The notes under the pieces: model-generated
Seen by the model: the letters and a program-made list of their open reading frames with translations, nothing else
Told to the model about the DNA's origin: nothing
Databases searched by the model: none
Shown here: positions 36,079 to 45,258 of the stretch, piece by piece
Layout: each line of letters begins with the position of its first letter
Numbering within the stretch: the first letter of the stretch is position 1
Position numbers and translations under genes: made by a program
Origin: Oceanobacillus arenosus
Lineage (GTDB): Bacteria > Bacillota > Bacilli > Bacillales > Amphibacillaceae
Direction: 5' to 3'
NCBI RefSeq assembly: GCF_003369575.1
Contig: NZ_PIOC01000010.1
Coordinates: forward strand, 86,662 to 150,661
Length of the DNA: 64,000 bases

Positions 36079-36111
36079 TGAATATTGGAGGACAAGAGAG
36101 GAGAGTTATTC

Positions 36112-37293
36112 ATGGATATAGGTGCTTCTCGGCTGGCGAATGTAGAACTAGGGCAAATACGCGCTGTAGCAGAAAAAGCAAGAAATCTTGAGAAACAAGG
36201 AAAGAGTGTAATTCATTTAGAAATGGGTGAACCTGACTTTTCCACACCAAAGCATATTGTTCAGGCAACCCAACAGGCGTTAGAACGAGGAGAAGTGCAC
36301 TATGCACCCACCCGTGGATTGCTTCAACTAAGAGAAGATATATCCCGCAAACTAAAGGATGATAACAACATAAATTCTGATCCTGAGACTGATATTATTG
36401 TTACAGCAGGGGCTTCGCAAGCACTGCTACTTGCTTTTTTAGGTCATTGTAATCCAGGGGATGAAGTACTAATCATTGAGCCGGCGTATATATTTTATAG
36501 GCAATTGGCTCGTATGACTGGCGCAGTTCCAATAACAATCCCTACTTCTCAGGAGAACAATTGGGTTGTAGATCCTAATGAGATAGAAAAGGCACTGACA
36601 CCGCATACAAAAATGATATTAATTAATTCTCCCAATAACCCGACGGGGGCTGTTTATCCAAAGGAAGTGCAGGAAAGAATCGCAGAAATAGCAATTCAAC
36701 ATGATCTATTGGTCGTATCAGACGAAATATACGAAAAAATTATTTATCAAGAGAAGGGTCATTTTTCAATAGCATCTATACCAGGCATGGAAAAACGGAC
36801 TATAACCATTAATGGGTATTCAAAAGCTTATGCTATGACTGGATGGAGATTAGGTTATATTGTATCAAGCAATGATTTAATGATTCCTATGTTAAAGGTA
36901 CAACAATATTCTGTAACCTGCATACCAACTTTTACACAATTCGGAGCATCAGAAGCTATTAATGGTGATCAGCAATGTATAAATGATATGGTCGATGCTT
37001 ATAGGAGACGCCGAGATATTGTTCATAAAGGATTATTAAGTATAGATGAAATCACTTGTGCATTGCCAGAAGGCGCCTTTTATGCATTTCCAAATATAAC
37101 CAAATTTGGATTAACCTCAAAAGAGTTTGCTGAAAAAGTATTGAATGAAGCAGGAGTAGCACTGGTCCCAGGCTCTGTTTTTTCGGATGTTGGAGAAGGG
37201 TTTGTGCGATTATCATTTGCGGCATCTGAAAAGGCATTGATGGAGGCTATAGAACGTATGAAAATATGCCTAGAAAACCTTGTAAGAAAATAA
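36112..37293 (+). CDS. class I/II PLP-dependent aminotransferase
   Basis: The 393-residue protein has the fold-type I set: NSPNNPTGAV with the PLP-contacting Asn, SDEIYEKI with Asp204 and Tyr207, and the Schiff-base Lys238 in NGYSKAYAMTGWRLGY; the carboxylate-binding Arg is in FVRLSFAAS. It belongs to the aspartate/aromatic aminotransferase group. ATG 36112 follows GAGAGGAGAG; an ATG at 36085 has weaker support. It is divergent from the RraA-like gene, which hints at a shared amino-acid or oxo-acid pathway. Confidence 0.92.
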   Translation: MDIGASRLANVELGQIRAVAEKARNLEKQGKSVIHLEMGEPDFSTPKHIVQATQQALERGEVHYAPTRGLLQLREDISRKLKDDNNINSDPETDIIVTAGASQALLLAFLGHCNPGDEVLIIEPAYIFYRQLARMTGAVPITIPTSQENNWVVDPNEIEKALTPHTKMILINSPNNPTGAVYPKEVQERIAEIAIQHDLLVVSDEIYEKIIYQEKGHFSIASIPGMEKRTITINGYSKAYAMTGWRLGYIVSSNDLMIPMLKVQQYSVTCIPTFTQFGASEAINGDQQCINDMVDAYRRRRDIVHKGLLSIDEITCALPEGAFYAFPNITKFGLTSKEFAEKVLNEAGVALVPGSVFSDVGEGFVRLSFAASEKALMEAIERMKICLENLVRK

Positions 37294-37602
37294 TGGATTC
37301 CCGCTGGTGAGAAAGGTGGATATATCAAGGAAAATATTGTTTTATAGAATGAGCAGAGCTCGAAGAAGTACAATCTTATCTTATAAAGAAATTATACGAA
37401 GAATAAGGCATGAAAGTGACCTTGGATTGTAATGTGCAAAGATTAAGCATTTTTGGGCGCAATAAATGAAAGGGTTTTCATCTCTATTTTTGGGAATACG
37501 CTGAAATTACAGTTGATTGTTTGAATAAAGATGTTGAAATAATAACCTAATAAATTAGAGATAAGACGAAGGTATTACTGTAAAGAAAAGGGAGATTGGA
37601 CA
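37294..37602. other. gap, no gene recognised
   Basis: AT-rich DNA between the aminotransferase and a gene fragment. Short frames only. No promoter or terminator could be assigned. Confidence 0.3.
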
Positions 37603-38047
37603 TTGGGAAGTACTGTTCCGGCCCATTTTGCAGGGTTTACAAAAATCACGGATTACATCTGTAAGATAGAATCCATTTATACAAATAGTATGGACAGACG
37701 ACGTTTAATAGAAGAGGGAATGCGTCGGATTCGAATAAAAGAGCAAGCCCTCCTACAAAGAATAATATCAGGATTACAGGAGATAGAAGGAGCCAAAGCA
37801 CATTTCAATGAACAGCCGATTAAACAAAAAGATCCCATCCTAGCCATAATATTTGGAAATGTTGATTGTCAAAGGGCCGTAAGTGAGTATGGAAAACGCG
37901 CGCGGCATATTAGTATATGAAAGAGTGGAGAGCAGTTTGTACTCAAGACGAATATTAAATGCTGTTGGCTTAAGGGAGATCGTTCGAATTTCTCCATTAC
38001 ACTGCCATTCCTTTGAGGAAGTTGATGACTTTTTAATGTATCACTAA
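37603..38047 (+). pseudogene. cysteine-desulfurase-like protein, C-terminal fragment with frameshift
   Basis: The frame reads GSTVPAHFAGFTKITDYIC, RRRLIEEGMRRIRIKEQALL, QRIISGLQEIEGAKAHFNEQ and AIIFGNVDCQRAVSEYGK. Near 37,895 it shifts and continues as ENARGILVYERVESSLYSRR, ILNAVGLREIVRISPLHCHS and FEEVDDFLMYH to TAA. This is the small C-terminal domain of a SufS-like class V aminotransferase. The PLP domain is missing. Confidence 0.75.
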
Positions 38048-38101
38048 AAATAGCAGATTTGTAGTTTTTTAAGAATCTATTTTTGAAAGGACGGAGAGTA
38101 A

Positions 38102-39349
38102 ATGAGAAGAATTTTTAACCTATCTTTGGGAACTAAAGTGTTAATCGGTTTTGCCGCGGGGATTCTAATTGCTCTTATCTTTAAGGAAAAGGCGGTAGTT
38201 ATAAAACCACTTGGCGATCTATTCTTGAACCTTATCTTAATGATTGTGGTCCCGTTAGTATTTTTCTCTATTATTAGCGGAATTACAAGTATGGATAATT
38301 TTTCTAGGCTCAAAAGTATAGGAGGCAAAGTGATATTATTTTATATTACAACAACAGTAATAGCCGGTACAATAGGTCTATTTGTAGCGAATATCATTAG
38401 ACCTGGCAATGGTGTAACTCTGAGTCAATTAAATATGACAGAAGAAGTGGTAAAACCGGAGCAACAATCGATAGTAGATACTATTTTATCCATGTTTCCA
38501 CGCAACATATTTCAAGCCTTTGTAGAAGGCAACTTAATGCAAATTATTGTATTTTCCATATTTATGGGAATCGCTATTGTTCTACTGGGTGAAAAAGCCA
38601 ATACATTAAAGCAAGTCATTAATAATGGAGCAGAAGTGATGTCTAAGGTTACAGAAATCGTTATGAAGTTTTCGCCAATTGGTGTTGCAGCGTTGATTGC
38701 AACTACGTTTGCACAATATGGGTCAATGATTCTGGGATCCATTACAACATTAATTATTGCGGATTACGTTGGCTTAGTAATCATCTGTTTCGGAGTATAT
38801 GCATTCATGATTAAGTTTATTGCAAAGACTAGCATCAAAGATTTCTATAAAGCTGCTTTAAAGATTTGGCCTTTAACGCTGAGTACAACTAGTAGTTCAG
38901 GGACTTTGCCATATACAATGAGCGTTGTTGAAAAAGATCTAGGTGTACCCAACAGCATTGCGAAATTTTCATTGCCAATTGGAGCGACCATTAATATGGA
39001 TGGTGCAGCAAACTTTTATCCTATGGCCGTCTTATTTGTTTCGCAGCTTTATGGCTTCAACTTAACACTTTCTGAGCAGATTACAGTTGTTTTATTGGCA
39101 ACCCTCTTATCAATCGGATCTCCAGGCATTCCCGGCGGCGGTATTGTGATGGTTACTATTTTGCTGACTACAATGGGTCTACCAATTGAAATTATGGGTA
39201 TCATTGCCGGTATTTATAGAATTATAGATATGGGTCATACCACCCTCAATGTAACCGGAGATATGGTTTGTACTCTTGCAGTTTCAAAAATAGAGGAAAG
39301 AAAGGCACTTAAGTCTAATATTCCAAACAATCAAACCAGTGCGGGATAA
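38102..39349 (+). CDS. dicarboxylate/amino acid:cation symporter (DAACS family)
   Basis: The 415-residue membrane protein has the GltP/GltPh architecture with about eight helices and two re-entrant hairpins. Signature parts are TTSSSGTLPYTMSV (HP1 Ser-rich), IGATINMDGAANFYPMAVLF (TM7 NMDG) and IGSPGIPGGGIVMVTIL (HP2). It takes up glutamate, aspartate or C4-dicarboxylates with Na+ or H+. AAAGGACGGAG precedes the ATG. It stands alone after the desulfurase fragment. Confidence 0.93.
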   Translation: MRRIFNLSLGTKVLIGFAAGILIALIFKEKAVVIKPLGDLFLNLILMIVVPLVFFSIISGITSMDNFSRLKSIGGKVILFYITTTVIAGTIGLFVANIIRPGNGVTLSQLNMTEEVVKPEQQSIVDTILSMFPRNIFQAFVEGNLMQIIVFSIFMGIAIVLLGEKANTLKQVINNGAEVMSKVTEIVMKFSPIGVAALIATTFAQYGSMILGSITTLIIADYVGLVIICFGVYAFMIKFIAKTSIKDFYKAALKIWPLTLSTTSSSGTLPYTMSVVEKDLGVPNSIAKFSLPIGATINMDGAANFYPMAVLFVSQLYGFNLTLSEQITVVLLATLLSIGSPGIPGGGIVMVTILLTTMGLPIEIMGIIAGIYRIIDMGHTTLNVTGDMVCTLAVSKIEERKALKSNIPNNQTSAG

Positions 39350-40055
39350 ACGAAAAAATCGAAGGCCTCAGTCTTATATGTGGAGGCAATGAAGTTGGAA
39401 ATGCCACACCTGATATAAATACAGTTTCAGGCTTCGGACACTTAGATTATTTTGTAGGAAAATAGTTTAGGATAAAAATCAGAAAATCACTTGTTTTAAA
39501 AGCTTTAGTAATGAATGAACGCTATCATTAGTTAATGGATAATGGCAGGGATTTAAATCAAGTTTCCCTATTAAATATAATAACTACAAGAATTATTTAT
39601 GAAGTTATTGACTGCTGAAAGAATACTAACCGCAAGACTAAGTGTCACAGTTGGTACGGTAACGGATGGGAAAATAAAAATTATATAGCAAATCAATTCA
39701 ATGACAGCAAGGAAGAAATATCCAGCATCAAGGAGAGCGTTTAGTCAATATTTGAGTATGCTTACTACGTATTTCAAGCCTGTAGAACGAACTTTAATTG
39801 ACGACATGGTTAAATCCACCAGAATATACAGATTGTAGTTAAATCTAAAGGCAGGAAGATGTAGTGAATAGCATATAAAAAATATCTAAGAGAGACAAGT
39901 CTATAATGCCGCCCAAAAAAAGTTAGATCTTTACTCTAACTTTTTTGGGTGCACTACAGGATAGAGTCCCTTTAGATGAATGAGTTATTTTTTGCAATCA
40001 TGAAAAGTTTCTCCGTTTTCAGCATGTATTTTGCTACTGACGACGATTGTTTTGC
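39350..40055. other. gap with decayed frames and a hairpin
   Basis: A short plus-strand run near 39,365-39,460 reads EGLSLICGGNEVGNATPDIN and TVSGFGHLDYFVGK before TAG and looks like the end of a lost gene. The stretch 39,590-39,870 is interrupted by several stops. I cannot name either family. Confidence 0.4.
39912..39949 (-). terminator. terminator-like or IS-end-like hairpin
   Basis: CCCAAAAAAAGTTAGA pairs with TCTAACTTTTTTGGG. It resembles the hairpin at 13115-13151 and the end structures of some IS3-family elements. It lies downstream of the DUF3231 gene on the minus strand. Confidence 0.5.
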
Positions 40056-40562
40056 CTATTTTGAATTATCCACTTGAAGTGGAGGTGGAATTATCCAGCC
40101 TTTTTCTTTATTTAGCCTAAGTAACTTAGCCCCGAATAAAGCTCTTTCCGCGTGATACTTACCGAACATCATTGCAATATCCTCTCGTAGGCATTGTCCC
40201 ATTACCGCACTACAGGAAACGAGTCCTTGCCCAACGTTTGCGGAAATAATCGCACTAATTTCCGGATCCATGAACCTTGCACCGGCAGGAATATCCTCTG
40301 CATTTGCTTGTGGTCGTCCAGGTAAGGAGGGTGGAGGAACTACTCCATTGTCTTTCAATACCTTTTCGATTTCCTTGTTTTCAGATTCCATCATATGGAT
40401 TGCTTCTTCAAGCAGTTTTATGAGATCTTGATCTCCTGCGTGATTGACAAATGCTCCATACGTGCTAATCAATCCATTATTAGCTCCAATATATGCCCAT
40501 GAACCAATTACTTCGCCATAATGCATCGGTTCATCTTTTGGATTACCATCCATAATTCCCAA
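40056..40562 (-). CDS. DUF3231 protein (spore-coat CotF-like, ferritin-like helices)
   Basis: The 168-residue protein starts at TTG 40562 (AAAGGAGT seven bases upstream) with MGIMDGNPKDEPMHYGEVIG, the DUF3231 opening. Two long helices follow, with PPPSLPGRPQANAEDIPAGA and GQCLREDIAMMFGKYHAERA. This family is found in endospore formers, often as half-length or double-domain proteins, and is thought to be four-helical. This copy is one domain. Function is unknown; a spore role is inference. Confidence 0.85.
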   Translation of the reverse strand: MGIMDGNPKDEPMHYGEVIGSWAYIGANNGLISTYGAFVNHAGDQDLIKLLEEAIHMMESENKEIEKVLKDNGVVPPPSLPGRPQANAEDIPAGARFMDPEISAIISANVGQGLVSCSAVMGQCLREDIAMMFGKYHAERALFGAKLLRLNKEKGWIIPPPLQVDNSK

Positions 40563-40780
40563 TAAAAGCACTCCTTTGTATATGTTCTTTTCATAACTAG
40601 TATGTCAAGCAAGGAAATATTTATGCAAAATAACGAAGGCTGAATTGTTTTAAGAAGAATATGATAAGTAAGAAGTGAGCTATTATTATAGTTGAAAACT
40701 AAGCCACATCAGAAAATCCGGAGTGTTCAAAATGAAAACGAAGAAGATAATCATACAGATGTATTTGAGGGTCTGGGAAA

Positions 40781-40824
40781 GGGACAAGGGTGACATCAAC
40801 CTCGTCCTATTAATTATTAGGATG
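40781..40824 (+). repeat. dispersed repeat family 2, copy 3
   Basis: TGACATCAACCTCGTCCTAT and TAATTATTAGGATG match the right part of the copy at 8972-9047. It lies in the leader of the MFS gene at 40910. Confidence 0.6.
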
Positions 40825-40909
40825 CTAATAATTGCATGTATTAGGGAAACAAAGTAAAATTCTAATATTAACTATAAGAAAAGAGTATAGCATCTTAGGA
40901 GATAAGCAA

Positions 40910-42097
40910 ATGAAGAAGAAAAAAGATTTGACATTGGCAATACTACTTTTGAACATATTTTTTGTATTTTTAGGTATCGGCTTAGTTATACCCGTTTTGC
41001 CATCAATTATGAATGAGTTACAAATAAGTGGGACAGTTGTCGGTTATTTAACAGCTGCTTTTGCATTAACGCAATTAATTTTCTCTCCATTTGCTGGAAA
41101 AGCTGTTGATAAATATGGACGAAAAATTATGATCGTGATCGGCTTATTTGTTTTTAGTTTCTCTGAATTTTTATTCGGATTTGGAAAAACCGTTGAAGTG
41201 TTATTTATATCACGGATTTTTGGTGGTATTAGTGGTGCTTTTATAATGCCTGCTGTAACAGCATTTATTGCAGATATTACGACAATGAAGACGCGTCCAA
41301 AAGCTTTAGGCTATATGTCAGCAACCATTAGCACAGGCTTTATTGTTGGACCCGGAATCGGTGGCTTCTTAGCAGAAATCGGTACACGTGTCCCATTCTT
41401 TTCAGCAGCTGCATGTGGGTTGATTGTTGCTTTCCTATCAATGATTACATTGCATGAGCCGAAAGTTAAACTGGAAGAAACATCCGATCCTTCAGAAACA
41501 GTTGGCAAGAGCGGCTTAAAGAAAGTATTTATGCCGATGTTCTTTATTGCTTTTGTAGTAATATTCATTTCTACATTTGGATTAGCCGCATTTGATTCGT
41601 TCTTCAGCTTATATACCGACCATAAATTTGGATTTACTCCATCAGATATTGCGATTGCAATCACAGGTGGCGCGGTTATTGGCGCGATATTCCAGGTCGT
41701 TCTATTTGAACCTTTAACAAGGTTAATGGGAGAAATTAATATCATTCGCTGGTCACTACTATTTTCAACGATTTTAGTATTTGCAATGACAGCTGCGAAC
41801 TCATACTGGACAGTACTGGCAGTAACATTTACCGTATTTATCGGCTTTGACCTTATTCGTCCAGCTGTAACTACCTATTTATCACGAATTGCGGGTAATG
41901 AGCAAGGATTTGTTGGTGGAATGAACTCATTCTTCACCTCGCTTGCCAATGTATTCGGACCAATCTTAGGTGGTATCCTATTTGATATTAACATTGATTA
42001 TCCTTTTTATATTAGTGTTATTGTGCTTATTATCTGCCTCATCCTAACGATGTTTTGGAAACGCCCAAAATTAGAATCGAATGAAACTGTTTTATGA
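40910..42097 (+). CDS. MFS drug-efflux transporter (Bmr/NorA-like), copy 1
   Basis: The 395-residue protein has 12 predicted helices. LGIGLVIPVLPSIMNEL starts helix 1, PFAGKAVDKYGRKIMIVIGL is motif A, and ISTGFIVGPGIGGFLAE is motif C of drug/H+ antiporters. ATG 40910 follows TTAGGAGAT. A related pump at 43232 shares TDHKFGFTPSDIA-like and GNEQGFVGGMNS-like segments. It probably exports hydrophobic drugs, but no substrate can be assigned. Confidence 0.9.
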   Translation: MKKKKDLTLAILLLNIFFVFLGIGLVIPVLPSIMNELQISGTVVGYLTAAFALTQLIFSPFAGKAVDKYGRKIMIVIGLFVFSFSEFLFGFGKTVEVLFISRIFGGISGAFIMPAVTAFIADITTMKTRPKALGYMSATISTGFIVGPGIGGFLAEIGTRVPFFSAAACGLIVAFLSMITLHEPKVKLEETSDPSETVGKSGLKKVFMPMFFIAFVVIFISTFGLAAFDSFFSLYTDHKFGFTPSDIAIAITGGAVIGAIFQVVLFEPLTRLMGEINIIRWSLLFSTILVFAMTAANSYWTVLAVTFTVFIGFDLIRPAVTTYLSRIAGNEQGFVGGMNSFFTSLANVFGPILGGILFDINIDYPFYISVIVLIICLILTMFWKRPKLESNETVL

Positions 42098-42100
42098 GAA

Positions 42101-42237
42101 GAACAAAAGCGCAAGCGCCCGTTTGAGCTGTGTACGGACTGCACGTCACAGACGTGAGGTGGTTCGACGTTGCCAAAGGACGTGGCTGTTTCGGTAATTT
42201 AGTTATCCACAGCGCCCAATTTTATAGTTTCCTAAGC
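42101..42237 (-). repeat. dispersed intergenic repeat, copy 3 (reverse orientation)
   Basis: Reading the plus strand gives AAAAGCGCAAGCGCCCGTTT, GAGCTGTGTACGGACTG, TCGGTAATTTAGTTATCCAC and TATAGTTTCCTAAGC, the reverse complement of the other copies. It lies between the MFS stop codon and its terminator. Confidence 0.8.
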
Positions 42238-42241
42238 TATG

Positions 42242-42279
42242 AAAAAACCAGTGGGGATACTAATTTCCACTGGTTTTTG
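42242..42279 (+). terminator. terminator after MFS copy 1
   Basis: AAAAACCAGTGG pairs with CCACTGGTTTTT. The repeat copy 3 separates it from the gene's stop codon. Confidence 0.75.
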
Positions 42280-42418
42280 GTATCGTACGGTAGAATTTTT
42301 TGTTTAATATGATTGAAAGCCCAAGTTACTGACAGTATATTCCGTTATAATCAAAATAATAGGATTTTAAATGATATTCAATTTTTACAGATAATAAATG
42401 AAAAGGGAGAGAGGACAA

Positions 42419-43195
42419 ATGGACACGGGCCAACATACGAAGGATTATTGGAACGCAAATTTATATGATAATAATCATTCATTCGTTTCAGAGTATGGAA
42501 ATAATATGATTGAATTATTAGCACCAAAACAAGGCGAGAAAATTCTTGATCTTGGTTGTGGAACAGGAGATTTGGCAAAGAAATTATTTGATGTTGGTGT
42601 GAATATTGTAGGGGTGGATAATTCTAAAAATATGGTTACAGAAGCGATGAACAAGTATCCTCAGATTAATTTTACGGTTCGAGATGCAACCAATCTAGGA
42701 TATCATGCTGAATTTGATGCAGTGTTTTCTAATGCCACCCTTCACTGGGTAAAGCAGCCAAGTCAGGCGTTGGGTAGCATTTCCCAAAGTTTAAAACCAG
42801 GTGCCAGATTTGTCGCTGAATTTGGCGGGAAAGGAAACGTTCAAACAATAACAAATGAAATCATTCGTCAATTAAAAGAAGTGGGAACCGAGTATAAAAT
42901 GGAGCAGTTCCCTTGGTATTATCCTAGTGTCGGTGAATACACGTCTTTGATGGAGGAAGTAGGTTTTAGAGTCATCTTTGCTCAGTACTTTGATAGACCC
43001 ACCCCGTTAAACGGTGCAAATGGATTAAAGAATTGGATTGAGATGTTCGCAGGTCAAATGTTTGAAAGTATTGATGTAGACAAAAAAGACTACATCATAA
43101 CAAAGGCTGAGAATAATTTACAAGCAACGTTATGGCAAGATGGTAAATGGATTGCCGATTATAAAAGGATTCGTGTAATCGGGATAAAAGAATAA
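42419..43195 (+). CDS. class I SAM-dependent methyltransferase
   Basis: The 258-residue protein has motif I ILDLGCGTGDLAKKL near residue 42, VGVDNSKNMV as the acidic loop and AVFSNATLHWVKQP as motif IV. It resembles trans-aconitate methyltransferase and related small-molecule methyltransferases. The ATG at 42419 is preceded by GGGAGAGAGG; an ATG seven codons upstream is possible. It is convergent with the second MFS gene. Substrate is unknown. Confidence 0.87.
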   Translation: MDTGQHTKDYWNANLYDNNHSFVSEYGNNMIELLAPKQGEKILDLGCGTGDLAKKLFDVGVNIVGVDNSKNMVTEAMNKYPQINFTVRDATNLGYHAEFDAVFSNATLHWVKQPSQALGSISQSLKPGARFVAEFGGKGNVQTITNEIIRQLKEVGTEYKMEQFPWYYPSVGEYTSLMEEVGFRVIFAQYFDRPTPLNGANGLKNWIEMFAGQMFESIDVDKKDYIITKAENNLQATLWQDGKWIADYKRIRVIGIKE

Positions 43196-43197
43196 AA

Positions 43198-43222
43198 GGG
43201 AAGGGACATTGTAGTCCCTTCC
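43198..43222. terminator. terminator between convergent genes
   Basis: GGAAGGGAC (43199-43207) pairs with GTCCCTTCC (43214-43222). On the minus strand CTTTTATT follows, so it suits the MFS gene ending at 43232. Confidence 0.7.
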
Positions 43223-43231
43223 TGTATCTAA

Positions 43232-44434
43232 TTAATTAGCTAAGCTCTCTTTCAATTGCTTTTCTTTCCATATAACTGTAATACCAACACCTAAAACCAT
43301 AACAATAGCAGAGAAAAAATACGGATAATGGATGTTTACGTCAAATAACACTCCAGCCATCATCGGACCAAAGATGGTACCTAGACTTGTATATGTTGAG
43401 TTCATTCCAGCAACAAATCCTTGTTCTTTTCCAGCGGTTTTCGATAAAAATGTCGTCAATGCCGGACGAAGCAGGTCAAATGCAAGGAAAATGAAGCAAG
43501 TGACTAGAAGGACTGTCAAGTAGCTGGTGATTACAGCCGACGCTACCGCTAGAACAGCTCCGACAATTAAACATAATTGAATCAGTTTCTTTTCACCGAG
43601 CACTTCAACCATTTTTCCAAATATAAATACTTGAACAACTACGCCAACAATTGAGCTTACTGTAATAATGGTTGCAATATCTTTCGGTGTAAAGCCAAAT
43701 TTATGATCTGCAAAAAGGCTAAAAATAGTTTCATATGCCGACAAACCAAAAGCAAGTACAAGCACGATGATAAAGGCAATAAAGTAATTTGGATGAAGTG
43801 ACCTTTTTAGATCACCGACAAAGTTTGTTTGCCCTGATTCGGCATAAATAGCTGCAAGTTCTTCTTTTGTTAACGGCTCTTTTAAAATAAATATCGATGA
43901 AATACATGCTAAGAAACCAAGACCTGCCGCGAAGAAGAAGGGCATGCGGATACCATATTCTGCTATAAAGCCACCAATGCCAGGTCCAATGATAAAGCCT
44001 GTGCTAATTGCTGCTGAAATATAGCCCATCGCTTTTGCTCTTTCTTTCTCAAAAGTAATATCTGCTACATAGGCAGTAACAGCTGGCATAATGAACGCGG
44101 CACTCATTCCTCCAAGAACCCTTGCAAGGTAAAGCACGAATACATTTGTTCCAGCACCAAAAATAAGTTCTGAAAGTCCGAAAATAAATAAACCAATTAT
44201 TATCATTTTCTTTCTGCCATATCGGTCAACCCACCGACCAGCGAATGGTGATGTGATTAGCTGTGCTACTGCAAATACGGCAACAAGATAACCCATCGTA
44301 CTTCCGGTTAAATGCATGATATTCATAAAAGACGGCATTACGGGGATAATGAGTCCGATTCCTAGAAATGCAAGGAATAAATTACTTAGTAGAATAATGA
44401 ATACCGTCTTCTGTTCTTTAATAGGTTTCTTCAT
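43232..44434 (-). CDS. MFS drug-efflux transporter (Bmr/NorA-like), copy 2
   Basis: The 400-residue protein has 12 helices with PFAGRWVDRYGRKKMIIIGL (motif A) and ISTGFIIGPGIGGFIAEYG (motif C). It is a close homologue of the pump at 40910. ATG 44434 follows AGAGGTG; the longer frame to 44497 is less likely. It starts 26 bases after the TetR gene and is probably co-transcribed with it. Confidence 0.9.
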   Translation of the reverse strand: MKKPIKEQKTVFIILLSNLFLAFLGIGLIIPVMPSFMNIMHLTGSTMGYLVAVFAVAQLITSPFAGRWVDRYGRKKMIIIGLFIFGLSELIFGAGTNVFVLYLARVLGGMSAAFIMPAVTAYVADITFEKERAKAMGYISAAISTGFIIGPGIGGFIAEYGIRMPFFFAAGLGFLACISSIFILKEPLTKEELAAIYAESGQTNFVGDLKRSLHPNYFIAFIIVLVLAFGLSAYETIFSLFADHKFGFTPKDIATIITVSSIVGVVVQVFIFGKMVEVLGEKKLIQLCLIVGAVLAVASAVITSYLTVLLVTCFIFLAFDLLRPALTTFLSKTAGKEQGFVAGMNSTYTSLGTIFGPMMAGVLFDVNIHYPYFFSAIVMVLGVGITVIWKEKQLKESLAN

Positions 44435-44460
44435 ATTAGTAGCACCTCTTTCTGTATGAA

Positions 44461-45042
44461 TCATTGATATGAAATACCTCGCCAAAATACTTCCCAAGAG
44501 GCTGCTAATTTAGCATTCAGCTGTTTCTCATCATTACCGTAGACAAGCTCCAACAAAATGGAATCGACTACACCTAAGTATGCATAGGTTGGTGTTAGTG
44601 CTTTATCGCCAATAATTAATTTAGTATTGATCCAATCCTGAAATTTCTCTTCCAGAATGGTCCTTTCCTTTTCCTCAATATCGATGACTTCTTGTTCAAT
44701 TCCCTTTTCCAGATGGGCTGGAGGGAAAAAGGACATACGTAGCCAAAATTTTAACTGCTCATCTTTTTGGAATAGATCGATGATCAATTGTAAATATCCG
44801 TATAATGCTTTTTCTGGATTTTTTGAATCGATGTTACTGAAATACTGTAGTGTTGCGGATAGATCCATCTCCTTTGCATCCCGTAAAACTTGAAGAAAAA
44901 GATCATCCTTTCCTTTAAAATGGGCGTAAATAGATTGCTTCTTCAAGCCTACTTCTTCTGCTATTTGTGAAAGCGATGCACCTTCATACCCATGGATTGT
45001 GAAATATTTTAGAGCTGCATCTTTTATTTCAATACTTTTCAA
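44461..45042 (-). CDS. TetR-family regulator of the MFS pump
   Basis: The 193-residue protein carries the TetR HTH (GYEGASLSQIAEEVGLKKQS, IYAHFKGKDDLFLQV). The start is a TTG at 45042 with GGAGGG ahead at good spacing. The C-terminal effector part is all helical. An ACGAACGTTCGT palindrome lies just upstream, so it likely represses itself and the pump behind it. Confidence 0.9.
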   Translation of the reverse strand: MKSIEIKDAALKYFTIHGYEGASLSQIAEEVGLKKQSIYAHFKGKDDLFLQVLRDAKEMDLSATLQYFSNIDSKNPEKALYGYLQLIIDLFQKDEQLKFWLRMSFFPPAHLEKGIEQEVIDIEEKERTILEEKFQDWINTKLIIGDKALTPTYAYLGVVDSILLELVYGNDEKQLNAKLAASWEVFWRGISYQ

Positions 45043-45060
45043 TTATATCGTCCCTCCATT

Positions 45061-45076
45061 TAACGAACGTTCGTAA
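45061..45076. promoter_or_regulatory. TetR operator palindrome
   Basis: TAACGAACGTTCGTAA has the perfect core ACGAACGTTCGT (45063-45074). It is 19 bases upstream of the TTG start of the TetR gene. Confidence 0.7.
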
Positions 45077-45222
45077 GTTATTTTAGCAGATGGAGTATAT
45101 GTAATCAATAGATTTTTAATGAACGCAACTAATAATCTCTACTCGTTAGTTGGAATCAGATTTTAGATATTAATGGTGCCTTTCCCCGAGCGTTTAATAA
45201 CATTGACTCAGTAGGGAATAGA

Positions 45223-45256
45223 ATAAAAGCAACCACCCAATGGCGATTGCTTTTAT
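45223..45256 (-). terminator. terminator of the Ytr-like operon
   Basis: On the minus strand ATAAAAGCAA pairs with TTGCTTTTAT across a 14-base loop, directly behind the ABC stop codon. Confidence 0.7.
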
Positions 45257-45258
45257 AG

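Noticed and set aside
37903-38047. Programmed frameshift in the cysteine-desulfurase-like gene
   Set aside because: No slippery site or stimulating structure was seen, and the whole PLP domain is missing, so simple decay is more likely.
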